Positions 37,029 to 49,459 of a stretch of DNA of 64,000 nucleotides are shown one piece after another. The translations under genes and the position numbers were made by a program. Position 1 is the stretch's first letter. Each line of letters opens with the position of its first letter. The notes below the pieces were generated by a model. The model made no database searches. It was not told the DNA's origin and saw only the letters and a program-made list of their open reading frames with translations. Source of the DNA: CAMAVH01 sp964628235 (lineage in GTDB: Bacteria; Pseudomonadota; Alphaproteobacteria; SMXQ01); NCBI GenBank assembly GCA_964628235.1, contig CAZVLU010000004.1, positions 50,517 through 114,516 on the forward strand, read 5' to 3'.

Positions 37029-37667
37029 GGGAAATATCCCTGATGCGCAAAAGACTGCCCGCCGGGCCGGATCGGCTGGGGAAGTGTTCAACCATTATAT
37101 TCCAAGATTGGCGCGCGGTGGTCAATTCATCCGCAGCCGCAGTGCCCTTGAGGAACAGACATTCCGTGCCTTCCGCAAGGTAGGGCTCGGCGTAATACAG
37201 CAATTTATCCAACGGCGCCAAGGCCCGCGCCGTCACGATGTCGGCCGGGTATGGCTTCAACTTTTCGATGCGCGCCGTATGGATTTTGACCTCGGTTTTG
37301 GTCTCACGCGCGACGGTGGCGAGAAAGGCGCATTTGCGCGCATCGGATTCGACGAGATGGACTTGCCAATTGCGCCCCGCATCGCGCGCCATGATCGCCA
37401 AAACCAAGCCCGGAAACCCTGCACCCGAACCCAGGTCGATCACGGTCAGCGGTGCCCCATCGGCTTTGGCGGGTGGGATATGTTCAGCGAGTTGCGCCGA
37501 ATCAAGCATATGACGGCGCCATAAATCCGCCAGCGTGTCGCGTCCGACGAGATTGATCGCGGGTTGCCACTTGGCCAAGAGCGCGGCGTAAAGTTCGAGC
37601 CGGGCGAATGTTTCACGTGAAACAATTCCCGACTGGGCAAACAGTTCAGCAGTTAAGGGGGCGTCGG

Positions 37668-37671
<4 letters not shown>
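37009..37671 (-). CDS. rsmG: 16S rRNA (guanine527-N7)-methyltransferase
   Basis: Methylates G527 of 16S rRNA in the 530 loop (also called GidB), 220 residues. The SAM loop is VIDLGSGAGFPGL at 78-90; HMLDSAQL (54-61) and TARALAPLDKLLYY are further family motifs. GTG start at 37671 overlaps the mnmG stop (GTGA). The codons for residues about 16-21 (IVSRET) contain a perfect parS site, so the coding sequence doubles as a ParB loading site. Confidence 0.95.
37609..37624. promoter_or_regulatory. parS site 1 inside rsmG
   Basis: Perfect 16-bp palindrome TGTTTCACGTGAAACA, the alphaproteobacterial ParB-binding consensus. It lies in the 5' coding part of rsmG, 1.5 kb from parB. Confidence 0.92.
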
Positions 37672-39548
<1,877 letters not shown>

Positions 39549-39596
39549 GGCGGCGCAATCTAGGGAGCGGTGGAAAAGGCGTCAATCACAACCCGA

Positions 39597-39612
39597 TGTT
39601 TCACGTGAAACA
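39597..39612. promoter_or_regulatory. parS site 2 between mnmE and mnmG
   Basis: A second perfect TGTTTCACGTGAAACA, in the 77-base mnmE-mnmG spacer and 1,988 bases from site 1. Two perfect matches this close to parAB are strong evidence for the chromosomal centromere. Confidence 0.93.
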
Positions 39613-39625
39613 CAACGCTAAGTCC

Positions 39626-40957
39626 TTATTTTCCAATACAAAAGTCGCGAAAGATTTTATCGAGCAGGTCCTCGACGCCGACCTTGCCGGTGATGCGGCC
39701 GAGGGCCTGCGCGGCTTGGCGCAGCTCCTCGGCCATCAATTCAGGCGCGGTAGACCCAAGCGCTACTTGCAAAGAGTCACGGCAATTCACCAATGATTCC
39801 CGATGCCTGTGACGGGTCAGTGCGGGACTTCCAGAGAGGTTCATGCGCTTGGCGACTTCGGCCTCAAGGCGCGCAAGCAGGTCGGGAAGCCCGGCGCCGG
39901 TTTTTGCCGAAATCGGCAAGGCGATGTGGCCGGCGATGTCTAAAGACGCGGTATGGAGGTCGGTCTTACTCAGTAGGACTATGCTATTTTCATCAATTAA
40001 ATCAATGGTATGGCTGTCGAGTATGGCCGTTCCGTCCAACAAAATGAGTTTCAGGTCGGCATCGGCAGCGCGGGCCCGGGCGCGACGCACGCCTTCCCCT
40101 TCGATCTCGTCCTCGGCGTCGCGCAGTCCGGCCGTGTCGGCGAGCACGACCGGCCAGCCGCCGAGATCGAGATGGGCTTCGATGACGTCGCGCGTGGTGC
40201 CGGCCCGCGACGAGACGATGGCGACATCGCGTTGGGCCAGCGCGTTGAGCAAACTCGATTTGCCGGCATTGGGCGCGCCGAGTATGACCACGGACAGGCC
40301 ATCGCGCAGCCGTTCGCCGCGCCTGTTGTCGGCGAGATGCGCGTCGATATCCATCAATAGCGCGGCGATTTGCATGGCGGCATCCGCCAGCATGTCAGGC
40401 GGCAAATCCTCATCGACAAAATCGATCGCCGCCTCTTGGTAGGCCAACAGACCGAGCAGCCGCGTGCGCCAGCCCTCATAAAGCCTGCCCAATTCACCGG
40501 CCGATTGCCGACGCGCTTGGCGGCGCTGCGCTTCGGTCTCGGCAGCGACGATATCGGCCAAGCCTTCGGCGGCCGTCAAATCGAGTTTGCCGGCGATGAA
40601 GGCGCGCTTGGTGAACTCGCCGGGCTCGGCCAAGCGCGTGCCCGGCATCTTGCCCAGCGCGTCCAACGCGACGGCGATGCTGGCCCTACCGCCGTGCAAA
40701 TGCAGCTCGACGAGATCTTCGCCGGTAAAGCTGGCGGGCGCCGGAAACCATAGCGCCAAGCCGTCATCAAGCGCCTCGCCGCTGACGGGATCATGCAAGG
40801 TGACGCGCACGGCCTGACGCGGCGGCGGCAGCTCGCGCCGGCACAGTGTCGCGAAAACCTCGCCGGCGCGCGGCCCCGAAACGCGATGCACCGCGACGCC
40901 GGCCGCGCCGGCTGCGCTGGCGAGCGCGTAGATTGTCGCTTGATCGAAGTTTGTCAC
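39626..40957 (-). CDS. mnmE: tRNA modification GTPase MnmE
   Basis: GTPase that forms cmnm5U34 with MnmG (formerly TrmE/ThdF), 443 residues. The N-terminal tetrahydrofolate-binding domain has YALASAAGAAGVAVHRVSGP; the G domain has GAPNAGKS at 227-234, a DTAG G3 motif and SKTD as G4. The C-terminal FCIGK supplies the catalytic cysteine (C440). GTG start at 40957. The stop lies 13 bases from parS site 2. Same transcription direction as mnmG. Confidence 0.97.
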   Translation of the reverse strand: MTNFDQATIYALASAAGAAGVAVHRVSGPRAGEVFATLCRRELPPPRQAVRVTLHDPVSGEALDDGLALWFPAPASFTGEDLVELHLHGGRASIAVALDALGKMPGTRLAEPGEFTKRAFIAGKLDLTAAEGLADIVAAETEAQRRQARRQSAGELGRLYEGWRTRLLGLLAYQEAAIDFVDEDLPPDMLADAAMQIAALLMDIDAHLADNRRGERLRDGLSVVILGAPNAGKSSLLNALAQRDVAIVSSRAGTTRDVIEAHLDLGGWPVVLADTAGLRDAEDEIEGEGVRRARARAADADLKLILLDGTAILDSHTIDLIDENSIVLLSKTDLHTASLDIAGHIALPISAKTGAGLPDLLARLEAEVAKRMNLSGSPALTRHRHRESLVNCRDSLQVALGSTAPELMAEELRQAAQALGRITGKVGVEDLLDKIFRDFCIGK

Positions 40958-41078
40958 GGCCTGGGCATTCTTCGGGGGTTGTCCTGCGGAGACGAAAGAT
41001 CAAACTACGGAATCGCGCGCATCCCTGCAACGCAACGACTATAACCATCGCCATTCCGCGTTTCCGCCAGAGAGTGCC

Positions 41079-43155
<2,077 letters not shown>

Positions 43156-43169
<14 letters not shown>

Positions 43170-43674
43170 GCCGCTCAATAGCCTCAGCCAATTTCCGACC
43201 CAGCCGGGAGATCAGCGCTACATGATCGACAGCCCGCTCGGCACGCTGACGCTGACAGAGCGGCACGGCGCGATCGTGGCGCTCAACTGGGGCAAGCAAG
43301 GCACGCAAAGCCCGACGCCGCTGTTGCAGCGCGCGGCGGAGCAGCTTCACGACTACTTCGCCGGCCGGCTGACCGCCTTCGATCTGCCGCTGGCGCCCGA
43401 GGGCAGCGATTTCCAGAAACGGGTTTGGGCGCGCATGGCGCAGATTCCTTACGGCAAACTGATGACCTATGGCGCGCTCGCCCGCGCCATCCAGTCGAGC
43501 GCCCGCGCCGTCGGCGGCGCTTGCGGCCGCAACCCGATTCCGATCATTCTGCCGTGCCACCGCGTGCTGGCGGCGGACGGCAGCTTGACCGGCTATTCCG
43601 GCGCCGGCGGCACCGACACCAAACGCCTGCTGCTCCATCTCGAAGGCGCGCTCGCGCCCGAATTAAGCCCATAA
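43156..43674 (+). CDS. ogt: Methylated-DNA-protein-cysteine methyltransferase
   Basis: Suicide repair enzyme that moves the alkyl group from O6-methylguanine to its own cysteine, 172 residues. The active site is C134 in ILPCHRVLAADGSLTGY; the arginine-finger helix reads SSARAVGGACGRNP and the entry motif FQKRVWARMAQIPYGKLMTY. The GTG at 43156 overlaps the upstream gene by 14 bases; an in-frame ATG 22 codons later is an alternative. Chemistry is secure; Ada is excluded because the N-terminal zinc domain is lacking. Confidence 0.93.
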
Positions 43675-43718
43675 GCATTCAGCGCTTAACCCTTCACGTC
43701 CAACCTCGCGAGTCCTCC

Positions 43719-44667
43719 ATGACCAAAGCCGTTCGCATCCACAACTATGGCGGGCCCGAAGCCCTGCGCTATGAAGACGTCGGCGACGACGCGCCGAGCG
43801 CCGGCCAGGTGCGGCTCAAGCAGACCGCCATCGGCCTCAACTTCATCGACATCTACTACCGCACCGGCGTCTATAAGGTGCCGCAGTTTCCGATCACCCT
43901 GGGCTGCGAGGCGGCGGGCGAGATCGAAGCGGTGGGCGACGGCGTGACAGAGTTCAAGGTCGGCGATCGCGTCTGCTACGGCGGCGGCTTCGGCGGCTAT
44001 GCCGAGGCGCGCACCATGCCGGCCGACCGGCTGATCAAGATTCCGCACGGCATCACCGACAAGCAAGCCGCCGCCATGACGCTGCAAGGCATGACGGCGC
44101 AATATCTGCTGCGCCTGACCTATCGGGTGAAAAAGGGCGACACGATCCTGGTCCATGCCGNNNNNNNNNNCCAAATATCTCGGCGCGACGGTGATCGGCA
44201 CGGTCGGCAGCGAGGAGAAGGCCAAGCTCGCCGCCGAAAACGGCTGCGACCATCCAGTGATCTATACCAAGGAAGACTATGTCGCCCGCGTGAAGCAGAT
44301 CACCAAGGGCGAGATGCTGCCGGTGGTTTACGATTCGATCGGCAAGGACACCTTCGAGCGCTCGCTCGATTGCCTGGCGCCGCGCGGCCTGATGGTCAGC
44401 TTCGGCAACGCCTCGGGCAAGGTCGATCCGGTCGATCTGCAGATCCTCAGCCAGAAGGGCTCGCTGTTCCTCACCCGTCCGACGCTCTACAGCTACAACA
44501 TCACGCGCGCCGAGCTGCTGGCCAACGCGGCGGAGCTATTCGACGTGGTGAAGCACGAGCATGTGCGAATCAAGATCGGCCAGACCTACGCGCTCAAGGA
44601 CGTCGCCCAAGCGCAGATCGATTTGGCCGCGCGCAAAACGACGGGCTCGACGGTGATTTTGCCGTAG
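43719..44667 (+). CDS. NADPH:quinone oxidoreductase, interrupted by an assembly gap
   Basis: Zinc-less medium-chain dehydrogenase/reductase of the QOR family. N-terminal catalytic part: IHNYGGPEALRYEDV and IGLNFIDIYYRTGVY. C-terminal part after the gap: KYLGATVIGTVGSEEKAKLA to RKTTGSTVILP. Ten N at 44161-44170 fall in the Rossmann nucleotide-binding loop, where AAGGVG is expected after ILVHA. The two halves lie in different frames because the gap length is arbitrary; comparison with family spacing suggests about 36-39 bases are missing. I treat it as one intact gene. Function is reduction of quinones or enones with NADPH; physiological substrate unknown. Confidence 0.88.
44161..44170. other. 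Assembly gap inside the quinone oxidoreductase gene
   Basis: Ten N of unknown true length. Frame analysis requires that the missing length be a multiple of three (9, 12, 36, 39 and so on) for the gene to be intact. Confidence 0.95.
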
Positions 44668-44683
44668 GGCTTTCCTACACACC

Positions 44684-44770
44684 GTCATGCCCGCACTTGT
44701 TGCGGGCATCCACGCCTTTAATGTTCGCGCATCGCAAGTCGTGGATGGCCGGAATAAATCCGGCCATGAC
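44684..44770. repeat. Paired inverted-arm repeat, copy E (mixed arms)
   Basis: Left arm as in the main family (GTCATGCCCGCACTTG), but the right arm (44734-44770, ending AATCCGGCCATGAC) belongs to a second arm type with ATGGCCGG in place of ATGCCCGG. Confidence 0.75.
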
Positions 44771-44905
44771 GAGGATAGCTGGTGAGAGTTCTACCCTAGA
44801 TTGCTTACGGTATTGCACATCGCCAAGCCGGCGTGGAAAATAGCCGGCATAGGAAAAACACCAGGAAGTTTTTAACCGCGAGGCCTTCGAGCCAAGGGGT
44901 TGTCC

Positions 44906-44995
44906 ATGAAAAAGCGGTGTTTTCCGACATTTATATTTCGATTTGATGTCGGAACCATTCTGCTCGCAATTCTGTATTTCTTGCAGAATTTCTAG
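44906..44995 (+). CDS. Candidate 29-residue membrane peptide
   Basis: ATG at 44906 preceded by AAGGGG at the right distance (six bases), 29 codons, TAG at 44993. The peptide starts MKKRCFPTFIFRFD and continues with a hydrophobic stretch of about 14 residues (VGTILLAILYFLQNF), so it resembles single-pass small membrane proteins with a basic cytoplasmic end. A UUCG-loop terminator begins seven bases after the stop, which gives this stretch the full layout of a monocistronic gene. The surrounding sequence is less GC-rich than the window average. No homologue is known to me. A structured RNA is the alternative reading. Confidence 0.5.
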   Translation: MKKRCFPTFIFRFDVGTILLAILYFLQNF

Positions 44996-45001
44996 GCGAC
45001 G

Positions 45002-45030
45002 AGAGGCGGCTTCGGCCGCCTCTTGTTTTA
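45002..45030 (+). terminator. UUCG-loop terminator after the small membrane peptide
   Basis: AGAGGCGGC-TTCG-GCCGCCTCT, a perfect 9-bp stem with an extra-stable tetraloop, followed by TTGTTTTA on the + strand. Confidence 0.85.
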
Positions 45031-45053
45031 ATGCACATCTCATCTTTGTCACC

Positions 45054-45139
45054 GTCATGGCGGGCTTGTCCCGTCCATCCACGACTTGCGATGACGCAAC
45101 AAAGAAGGCGTGGATGCCCGCAACAAGTGCGGGCATGAC
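45054..45139. repeat. Paired inverted-arm repeat, copy F (mixed arms)
   Basis: Left arm of the variant type (GTCATGGCGGGCTTGTCC), right arm of the main type (AAGTGCGGGCATGAC), with spacer GCGATGACGCAACAAAG close to the family consensus. Confidence 0.8.
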
Positions 45140-45171
45140 GATGGGGAAAAAATGAATCCTCACAATACACC

Positions 45172-45284
45172 GTCACCCCCGGACTTGCTGCCCGACCGAA
45201 GGTCGGCCCACGACCGACGGGGTCCACGCCTTACGATGCCTGAACAAAAAAGGCGTGGATGCCCGGAGCAAGTCCAGGCATGAC
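45172..45284. repeat. Paired inverted-arm repeat, copy G with arm insertion
   Basis: Starts GTCACCCCCGGACTTG and carries about 28 extra bases forming a second small palindrome (CGACCGAAGGTCGG) within the left arm. The right arm is of the main type and ends AAGTCCAGGCATGAC. Confidence 0.75.
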
Positions 45285-45311
45285 GAATGGGATCGTGGCT
45301 TGTGGTCTGCA

Positions 45312-45347
45312 TAAACAAAAAGGGCGCTCCATTGGGAGCGCCCTTTT
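45312..45347 (-). terminator. rho transcript terminator
   Basis: AAAAGGGCGCTCC-ATTG-GGAGCGCCCTTTT; read on the minus strand the stem is followed by TTTTTGTTTAT. It lies 21 bases beyond the rho stop codon. Confidence 0.9.
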
Positions 45348-45368
45348 CGATTCGTGTGATGCTTCGGC

Positions 45369-46625
45369 TTAGGTGTTCATCGAGTCGAAGAAGTTGGAGT
45401 TGGTCTTCGTCTCTTTGAGCTTGCCGAGCAGGAATTCCATCGCGTCGGTGACGCCCATCGGCATCAGGATGCGGCGCAGCACCCACATCTTCGACAGGGT
45501 GCCCTTGTCGACCAGCAGCTCTTCCTTGCGGGTGCCCGACTTGGTGATGTCGATGGCCGGGAAGGTGCGCTTGTCCGACAGCTTGCGGTCGAGGATGATT
45601 TCGCTGTTACCGGTGCCCTTGAACTCTTCGAAGATCACTTCGTCCATGCGCGAGCCGGTGTCGATCAGCGCCGTGGCGATAATGGTCAGCGAGCCGCCTT
45701 CTTCGATATTGCGCGCCGCGCCGAAGAAGCGCTTGGGGCGCTGCAGGGCGTTGGCGTCGACGCCGCCGGTCAGCACCTTGCCGGACGACGGCACCACGGT
45801 GTTGTAGGCGCGGGCGAGACGCGTGATCGAATCGAGCAGGATGACGACGTCGCGCTTGTGCTCGACCAGGCGCTTGGCCTTCTCCAGCACCATTTCGGTA
45901 ACTTGCACGTGGCGGGTCGCCGGTTCGTCGAAGGTCGAGCTGACGACCTCGCCCTTCACCGACCGCGACATGTCGGTCACTTCCTCGGGGCGCTCGTCGA
46001 TCAGCAGCACGATGAGATAGACCTCCGGGTGATTCTGCGAAATCGCGTGCGCGATGTTCTGCAGCATCACGGTCTTGCCGGTGCGCGGCGGCGCCACGAT
46101 CAGCGCGCGCTGGCCTTTGCCGAGCGGCGCGATCAAGTCGATGACGCGGGTGGTGTTGTCCTTGGTGGTGCCGCTCTTGCTTTCGAGATTGAGGCGCTCG
46201 TCGGGATAGAGCGGCGTCAAATTGTCGAAATTGATGCGGTGGCGCACGTCGTCGGGCGGCGCGAAATTGATGGTGTTGACCTTGAGCAGCGCGAAGTAGC
46301 GCTCGCCGTCCTTGGGCGCCCGGATCTGGCCTTCCACCGTGTCGCCGCCGCGCAAACCGAAGCGGCGCACTTGCGAGGGCGACACGTAGATGTCGTCGGG
46401 GCCGGGCAGATAGTTCGCCTCGGGCGAACGCAAGAAGCCGAAGCCGTCCTGCAGGATTTCCAAGACGCCGTCGCCGTAGATGGCGCTGTCGTTGTCGGCC
46501 AACTGCTTGAGGATCGCGAACATCATGTCCTGACGGCGCAGGCTCGAAGCGTTCTCGATCTTCAATTCCTCGGCATAGGCGAGGAGATCCGCCGGGGATT
46601 TCTTTTTGAGTTCTTGCAAGTTCAT
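45369..46625 (-). CDS. rho: Transcription termination factor Rho
   Basis: Hexameric RNA-dependent helicase, 418 residues. N-terminal helix bundle (MNLQELKKKSPADLLAYAEE), OB-fold RNA site with GFGFLRSPEANYLPGPDDIYV cut here to its core GFGFLRS, Walker A APPRTGKT at 178-185, and the Q/R-loop region DSITRLARAYN and PSSGKVLTGGVDANAL. ATG at 46625 opens the family N-terminus. It lacks the long insert of actinobacterial Rho. Followed by its own intrinsic terminator. Upstream lie hemJ, hemH and hemE in the same direction, a conserved heme-rho neighbourhood. Confidence 0.97.
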   Translation of the reverse strand: MNLQELKKKSPADLLAYAEELKIENASSLRRQDMMFAILKQLADNDSAIYGDGVLEILQDGFGFLRSPEANYLPGPDDIYVSPSQVRRFGLRGGDTVEGQIRAPKDGERYFALLKVNTINFAPPDDVRHRINFDNLTPLYPDERLNLESKSGTTKDNTTRVIDLIAPLGKGQRALIVAPPRTGKTVMLQNIAHAISQNHPEVYLIVLLIDERPEEVTDMSRSVKGEVVSSTFDEPATRHVQVTEMVLEKAKRLVEHKRDVVILLDSITRLARAYNTVVPSSGKVLTGGVDANALQRPKRFFGAARNIEEGGSLTIIATALIDTGSRMDEVIFEEFKGTGNSEIILDRKLSDKRTFPAIDITKSGTRKEELLVDKGTLSKMWVLRRILMPMGVTDAMEFLLGKLKETKTNSNFFDSMNT

Positions 46626-46923
46626 TGTGCGGTTCTGGGGATGTATCGCGGATGGGAGGGACGGGAAAAGCGGGGGGAAAGCTCCGAACCTGCGCCCTGT
46701 CCCGCTTGTGGGAAGGCTGCCACCGAATGGGCCGCCTGCGGTGGTTCTGGATCGGGAGATCGGAAGGAAGGCTGACGGCGAGGGAGACTCGTCGAGGCGG
46801 GTAGCGCTCATTTAGCCAAGGGCGAGGGCCGCTGTCAAAAGGATTTACGCGATATTACGGGGATTTACGATCTGTCGACCGGTTGGCAAGCCGGGCCTGA
46901 GGGCAAAGCGGGCCGCAGCGAGA
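46626..46923. other. rho 5' leader region
   Basis: 298 bases between hemJ and rho. GGATTTACG occurs twice with 20-base spacing (46841 and 46861), close to the hemJ end. The rest is G-rich on the + strand and therefore C-rich and G-poor in the rho leader RNA, which fits the Rho autoregulation known in other bacteria. No gene is evident. Confidence 0.4.
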
Positions 46924-47373
46924 TCAAAAGGGCTTCACGATCACCAAGATCACGACGACGATCAGGATCAGCGTCGGCGCCTCGTTGGCGAAGCGGTAGA
47001 AGCGCACCGGGCGGCGATTGCGGTCGGCGGCGAAGTCCTGCTGCCAGCGGGAAAAAGCGCCATGCAGGCCGCCCATGCCGAAAAACACCAGCGCCAGCTT
47101 GAGCCAGATCCAGGCCGACGACCAATCGACCAGGCCGGGCGTCGCCAGCAGCAAGCCGCCGAACAGGAAAGTCGCGACCATCGCCGGATTGATGATGGCC
47201 TTGAGCAAGCGGCGCTCCATGACCTTGAGCATTTCCGAGGCGGCCGAGCCGGGAGCAGCGTCGCAGTGATAGACGAACAGGCGCGGCAGATAGAGCATCC
47301 CGGCCATCCAGGCGATCACCGAGATGACATGCAGCGCTTTGATCCATAGCGCCCAGCCGGACAGAAATTCCAT
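46924..47373 (-). CDS. hemJ: Protoporphyrinogen IX oxidase HemJ
   Basis: Membrane enzyme for the penultimate heme step, 149 residues with four hydrophobic segments. The N-terminal ALHVISVIAWMAGMLYLPRL carries the conserved histidine (H15) that binds heme, and WIWLKLALVFFGMGGLHGAF is a second conserved helix pair. ATG at 47373 overlaps the hemH stop by one base (TGATG). It replaces HemG/HemY in most alphaproteobacteria. Works directly upstream of HemH in the pathway and is coupled to it in translation. Confidence 0.92.
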   Translation of the reverse strand: MEFLSGWALWIKALHVISVIAWMAGMLYLPRLFVYHCDAAPGSAASEMLKVMERRLLKAIINPAMVATFLFGGLLLATPGLVDWSSAWIWLKLALVFFGMGGLHGAFSRWQQDFAADRNRRPVRFYRFANEAPTLILIVVVILVIVKPF

Positions 47374-48344
47374 CACGCCCCCTCGCCGGCTTGATGAACC
47401 AGATCGGCGAGCGCGCCGATGAAGCCCCGGTCGGTGCCGAGCGCCGGCACGCGGAGGTAGAACGGCACGCCGTGATGCGCGGCCAGCTCGCGATATTCGA
47501 TGTCCAACTCGACGAGCGTCTCGGAATGTTCCGACACGAAGGCGATCGGCAGAAGCACGAGGCCCAAGGCCTCGCTGCCGGCGCGCTTGATCTCGTCGTC
47601 GGTCGATGGGCCGATCCACTCCAAGGGCCCGACGCGGCTCTGATAGCAGACCTGCCAGTCGAGCCCTTTCGCATCTTCACCGAGCGCGGCGATCACCGCC
47701 GCCGCCGTGCGCTCGATTTGCGCCTGATAGGGGTCGCCGCTGGCGATCACTTTCTTGGGCAAGCCGTGGGCCGAAAACAGCAGCCGGAACCGGCCTTTTT
47801 GCCGCGCCTCGATCAAGCTCTCGCGCAATTGCCCGGCAAGCGCTGCGATATAGCCGGGATGCTCGGGATAGTCGCGCACCGTCAACGTCGGCCTGCTCAA
47901 GCCGATCGCCGCAGCGGCGCGCGTCCAATCCTTGAAGGACGATCCGGTGGTGGTTTTCGAATACTGCGGATAGAGCGGCAAGAGCACGATCTTGTCCGGC
48001 GCGTAAGCGGCGACGGCACGCGCCGTCTCGTCGGCGAAGGGGTGCCAATAGCGCATGGCGACGAAGCTGCGATATTCCTCGGGACTGTTCCTGTTGAGGT
48101 GCGCCTCTAACGCTGAGGCTTGCGCCTCCGTCAATTCGCGCAAGGGGGATTTGCCGCCGATCTGCGCGTAGATGCCTTGCGCGGTTTTGGCGCGGCGCGA
48201 CGAGATCAATTTCGCGACCAACCAGCGCAGAGGACCCGGCAGACTGATGATCGCCGGATCGGAAAACAGATTGCGCAGGAACGGCTCGACAGCGTCGAGA
48301 CTGTCGGGCCCGCCGAGATTGAATAAAACGACGGCTGTTTTCAT
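47373..48344 (-). CDS. hemH: Ferrochelatase
   Basis: Inserts Fe(II) into protoporphyrin IX, 323 residues. N-terminus VVLFNLGGPDSLDAVEPFL; metal-site histidine in LLFSAHGLPKKVI; LPLYPQYSKTTTGSSF and PIAFVSEHSETLVELDIEY are the other core family motifs, the second containing the conserved glutamates. ATG at 48344. Forms a unit with hemJ downstream; hemE lies 41 bases upstream in the same direction. Confidence 0.96.
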   Translation of the reverse strand: MKTAVVLFNLGGPDSLDAVEPFLRNLFSDPAIISLPGPLRWLVAKLISSRRAKTAQGIYAQIGGKSPLRELTEAQASALEAHLNRNSPEEYRSFVAMRYWHPFADETARAVAAYAPDKIVLLPLYPQYSKTTTGSSFKDWTRAAAAIGLSRPTLTVRDYPEHPGYIAALAGQLRESLIEARQKGRFRLLFSAHGLPKKVIASGDPYQAQIERTAAAVIAALGEDAKGLDWQVCYQSRVGPLEWIGPSTDDEIKRAGSEALGLVLLPIAFVSEHSETLVELDIEYRELAAHHGVPFYLRVPALGTDRGFIGALADLVHQAGEGA

Positions 48345-48385
48345 CTCGCGGTTTTCATCGGCGTATGAATATCCGTTTGGCCGGA

Positions 48386-49459
48386 TCAGCCCGGCTGCCA
48401 ATTTTGCAGCAAATCGGCCAATTCCGCCACATGGGCCGGCGGCGTGATCTGCGGCACGCCATGGCCCAAATTGAAGATGAACGGCCCTTTGGCGAGGGCC
48501 GTCAAAATCCGCCGCGCGTCGTTTTTCATCGCCTCGCCGCCGGTCACCAGCATCATCGGATCGAGATTGCCTTGCAGCACGACGCGCGGCTGCAAGCTGT
48601 CGCGCGCCCAATCGAGCGGCACGGTGGCATCGAGCGACAAGGCGTCGACGCCCGACTCGGTGGCGTAAAGCCCGTAGAGCGCGCCCGAGCGGTTGGGAAA
48701 GCCGATGATCGGCACGTCGGGATGCGCCGCTTTGACCTTGCGCACGATCATCGCCGCCGGCGCCACGCACCAGCGCTGAAACTGCGGCTCGGGCAAGATG
48801 CCGGCCCAGCTATCGAACAATTGCAAGGCTTCGGCGCCGGCTTCGACCTGCGCGATCAGGTGCGCGGCGATGGCCTCGACCAGCATGTCGATGATCGCGG
48901 CGAAGGCGGCCGGCCGGCCGTAGGCGAAGGCTTTGAGCTTCTCGAAATCGCGCGACGAGCCGCCCTCGATCATGTAGGCGGCGATCGTCCAAGGTGCCCC
49001 GGCAAAACCGATCAACGCCGTCTCGGGCTGCAATGCCGCCTTGGTCAAACGCAGGGCTTCGTAAACCGGCGCCAGGTGCGCGCGCATTTTGTCGGCATCG
49101 AACGGCGGCAGCTCTTTCGCCTCGTTGAGCGGCTCGAGCACGGGACCGCGCCCCGGCTCGAAGGCGACCTTTTGGCCAAGCGCATCGGGGATGACGAGGA
49201 TGTCGGAAAAGATAATCGCCGCGTCCATGCCGAAGCGATGCACCGGCTGCAACGTGACTTCGGTCGCCATCGCCGGGTCGTAGCAGAACTGCAAAAAATT
49301 TTCCGAGCGCGCGCGGATCGCTTGATACTCGGGCAGGTAGCGGCCGGCCTGGCGCATGAGCCAGAACGGCGGGCGATCGACCACCTCCCGGCGCAAGGCG
49401 CGCAGGAAACGTTTATCGCTCGGCTTGGGGGCCTCGGGCGTCGTTTCGGAGTCGGTCAC
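48386..49459 (-). CDS. hemE: Uroporphyrinogen decarboxylase
   Basis: Removes four acetate carboxyls to give coproporphyrinogen III, 357 residues. Signatures: RPPFWLMRQAGRYLPEY near the N-terminus, IIFSDILVIPDALG with the catalytic aspartate, GFAGAPWTIAAYMIEGG, and FNLGHGVPQITPPAHV near the end. GTG start at 49459. Its upstream side faces the putative replication origin, and hemE next to oriC is an established arrangement in alphaproteobacteria such as Caulobacter. Confidence 0.96.
   Translation of the reverse strand: MTDSETTPEAPKPSDKRFLRALRREVVDRPPFWLMRQAGRYLPEYQAIRARSENFLQFCYDPAMATEVTLQPVHRFGMDAAIIFSDILVIPDALGQKVAFEPGRGPVLEPLNEAKELPPFDADKMRAHLAPVYEALRLTKAALQPETALIGFAGAPWTIAAYMIEGGSSRDFEKLKAFAYGRPAAFAAIIDMLVEAIAAHLIAQVEAGAEALQLFDSWAGILPEPQFQRWCVAPAAMIVRKVKAAHPDVPIIGFPNRSGALYGLYATESGVDALSLDATVPLDWARDSLQPRVVLQGNLDPMMLVTGGEAMKNDARRILTALAKGPFIFNLGHGVPQITPPAHVAELADLLQNWQPG

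Noticed and set aside
44155..44667. Quinone oxidoreductase considered as a frameshifted pseudogene
   Set aside because: The frame change coincides exactly with an N gap of arbitrary length, and both halves are otherwise intact and family-like.
46841..46869. Direct repeat GGATTTACG upstream of rho as an operator
   Set aside because: Two nine-base copies at a 20-base spacing near the hemJ end may be chance; no partner regulator or conservation can be shown from one sequence.
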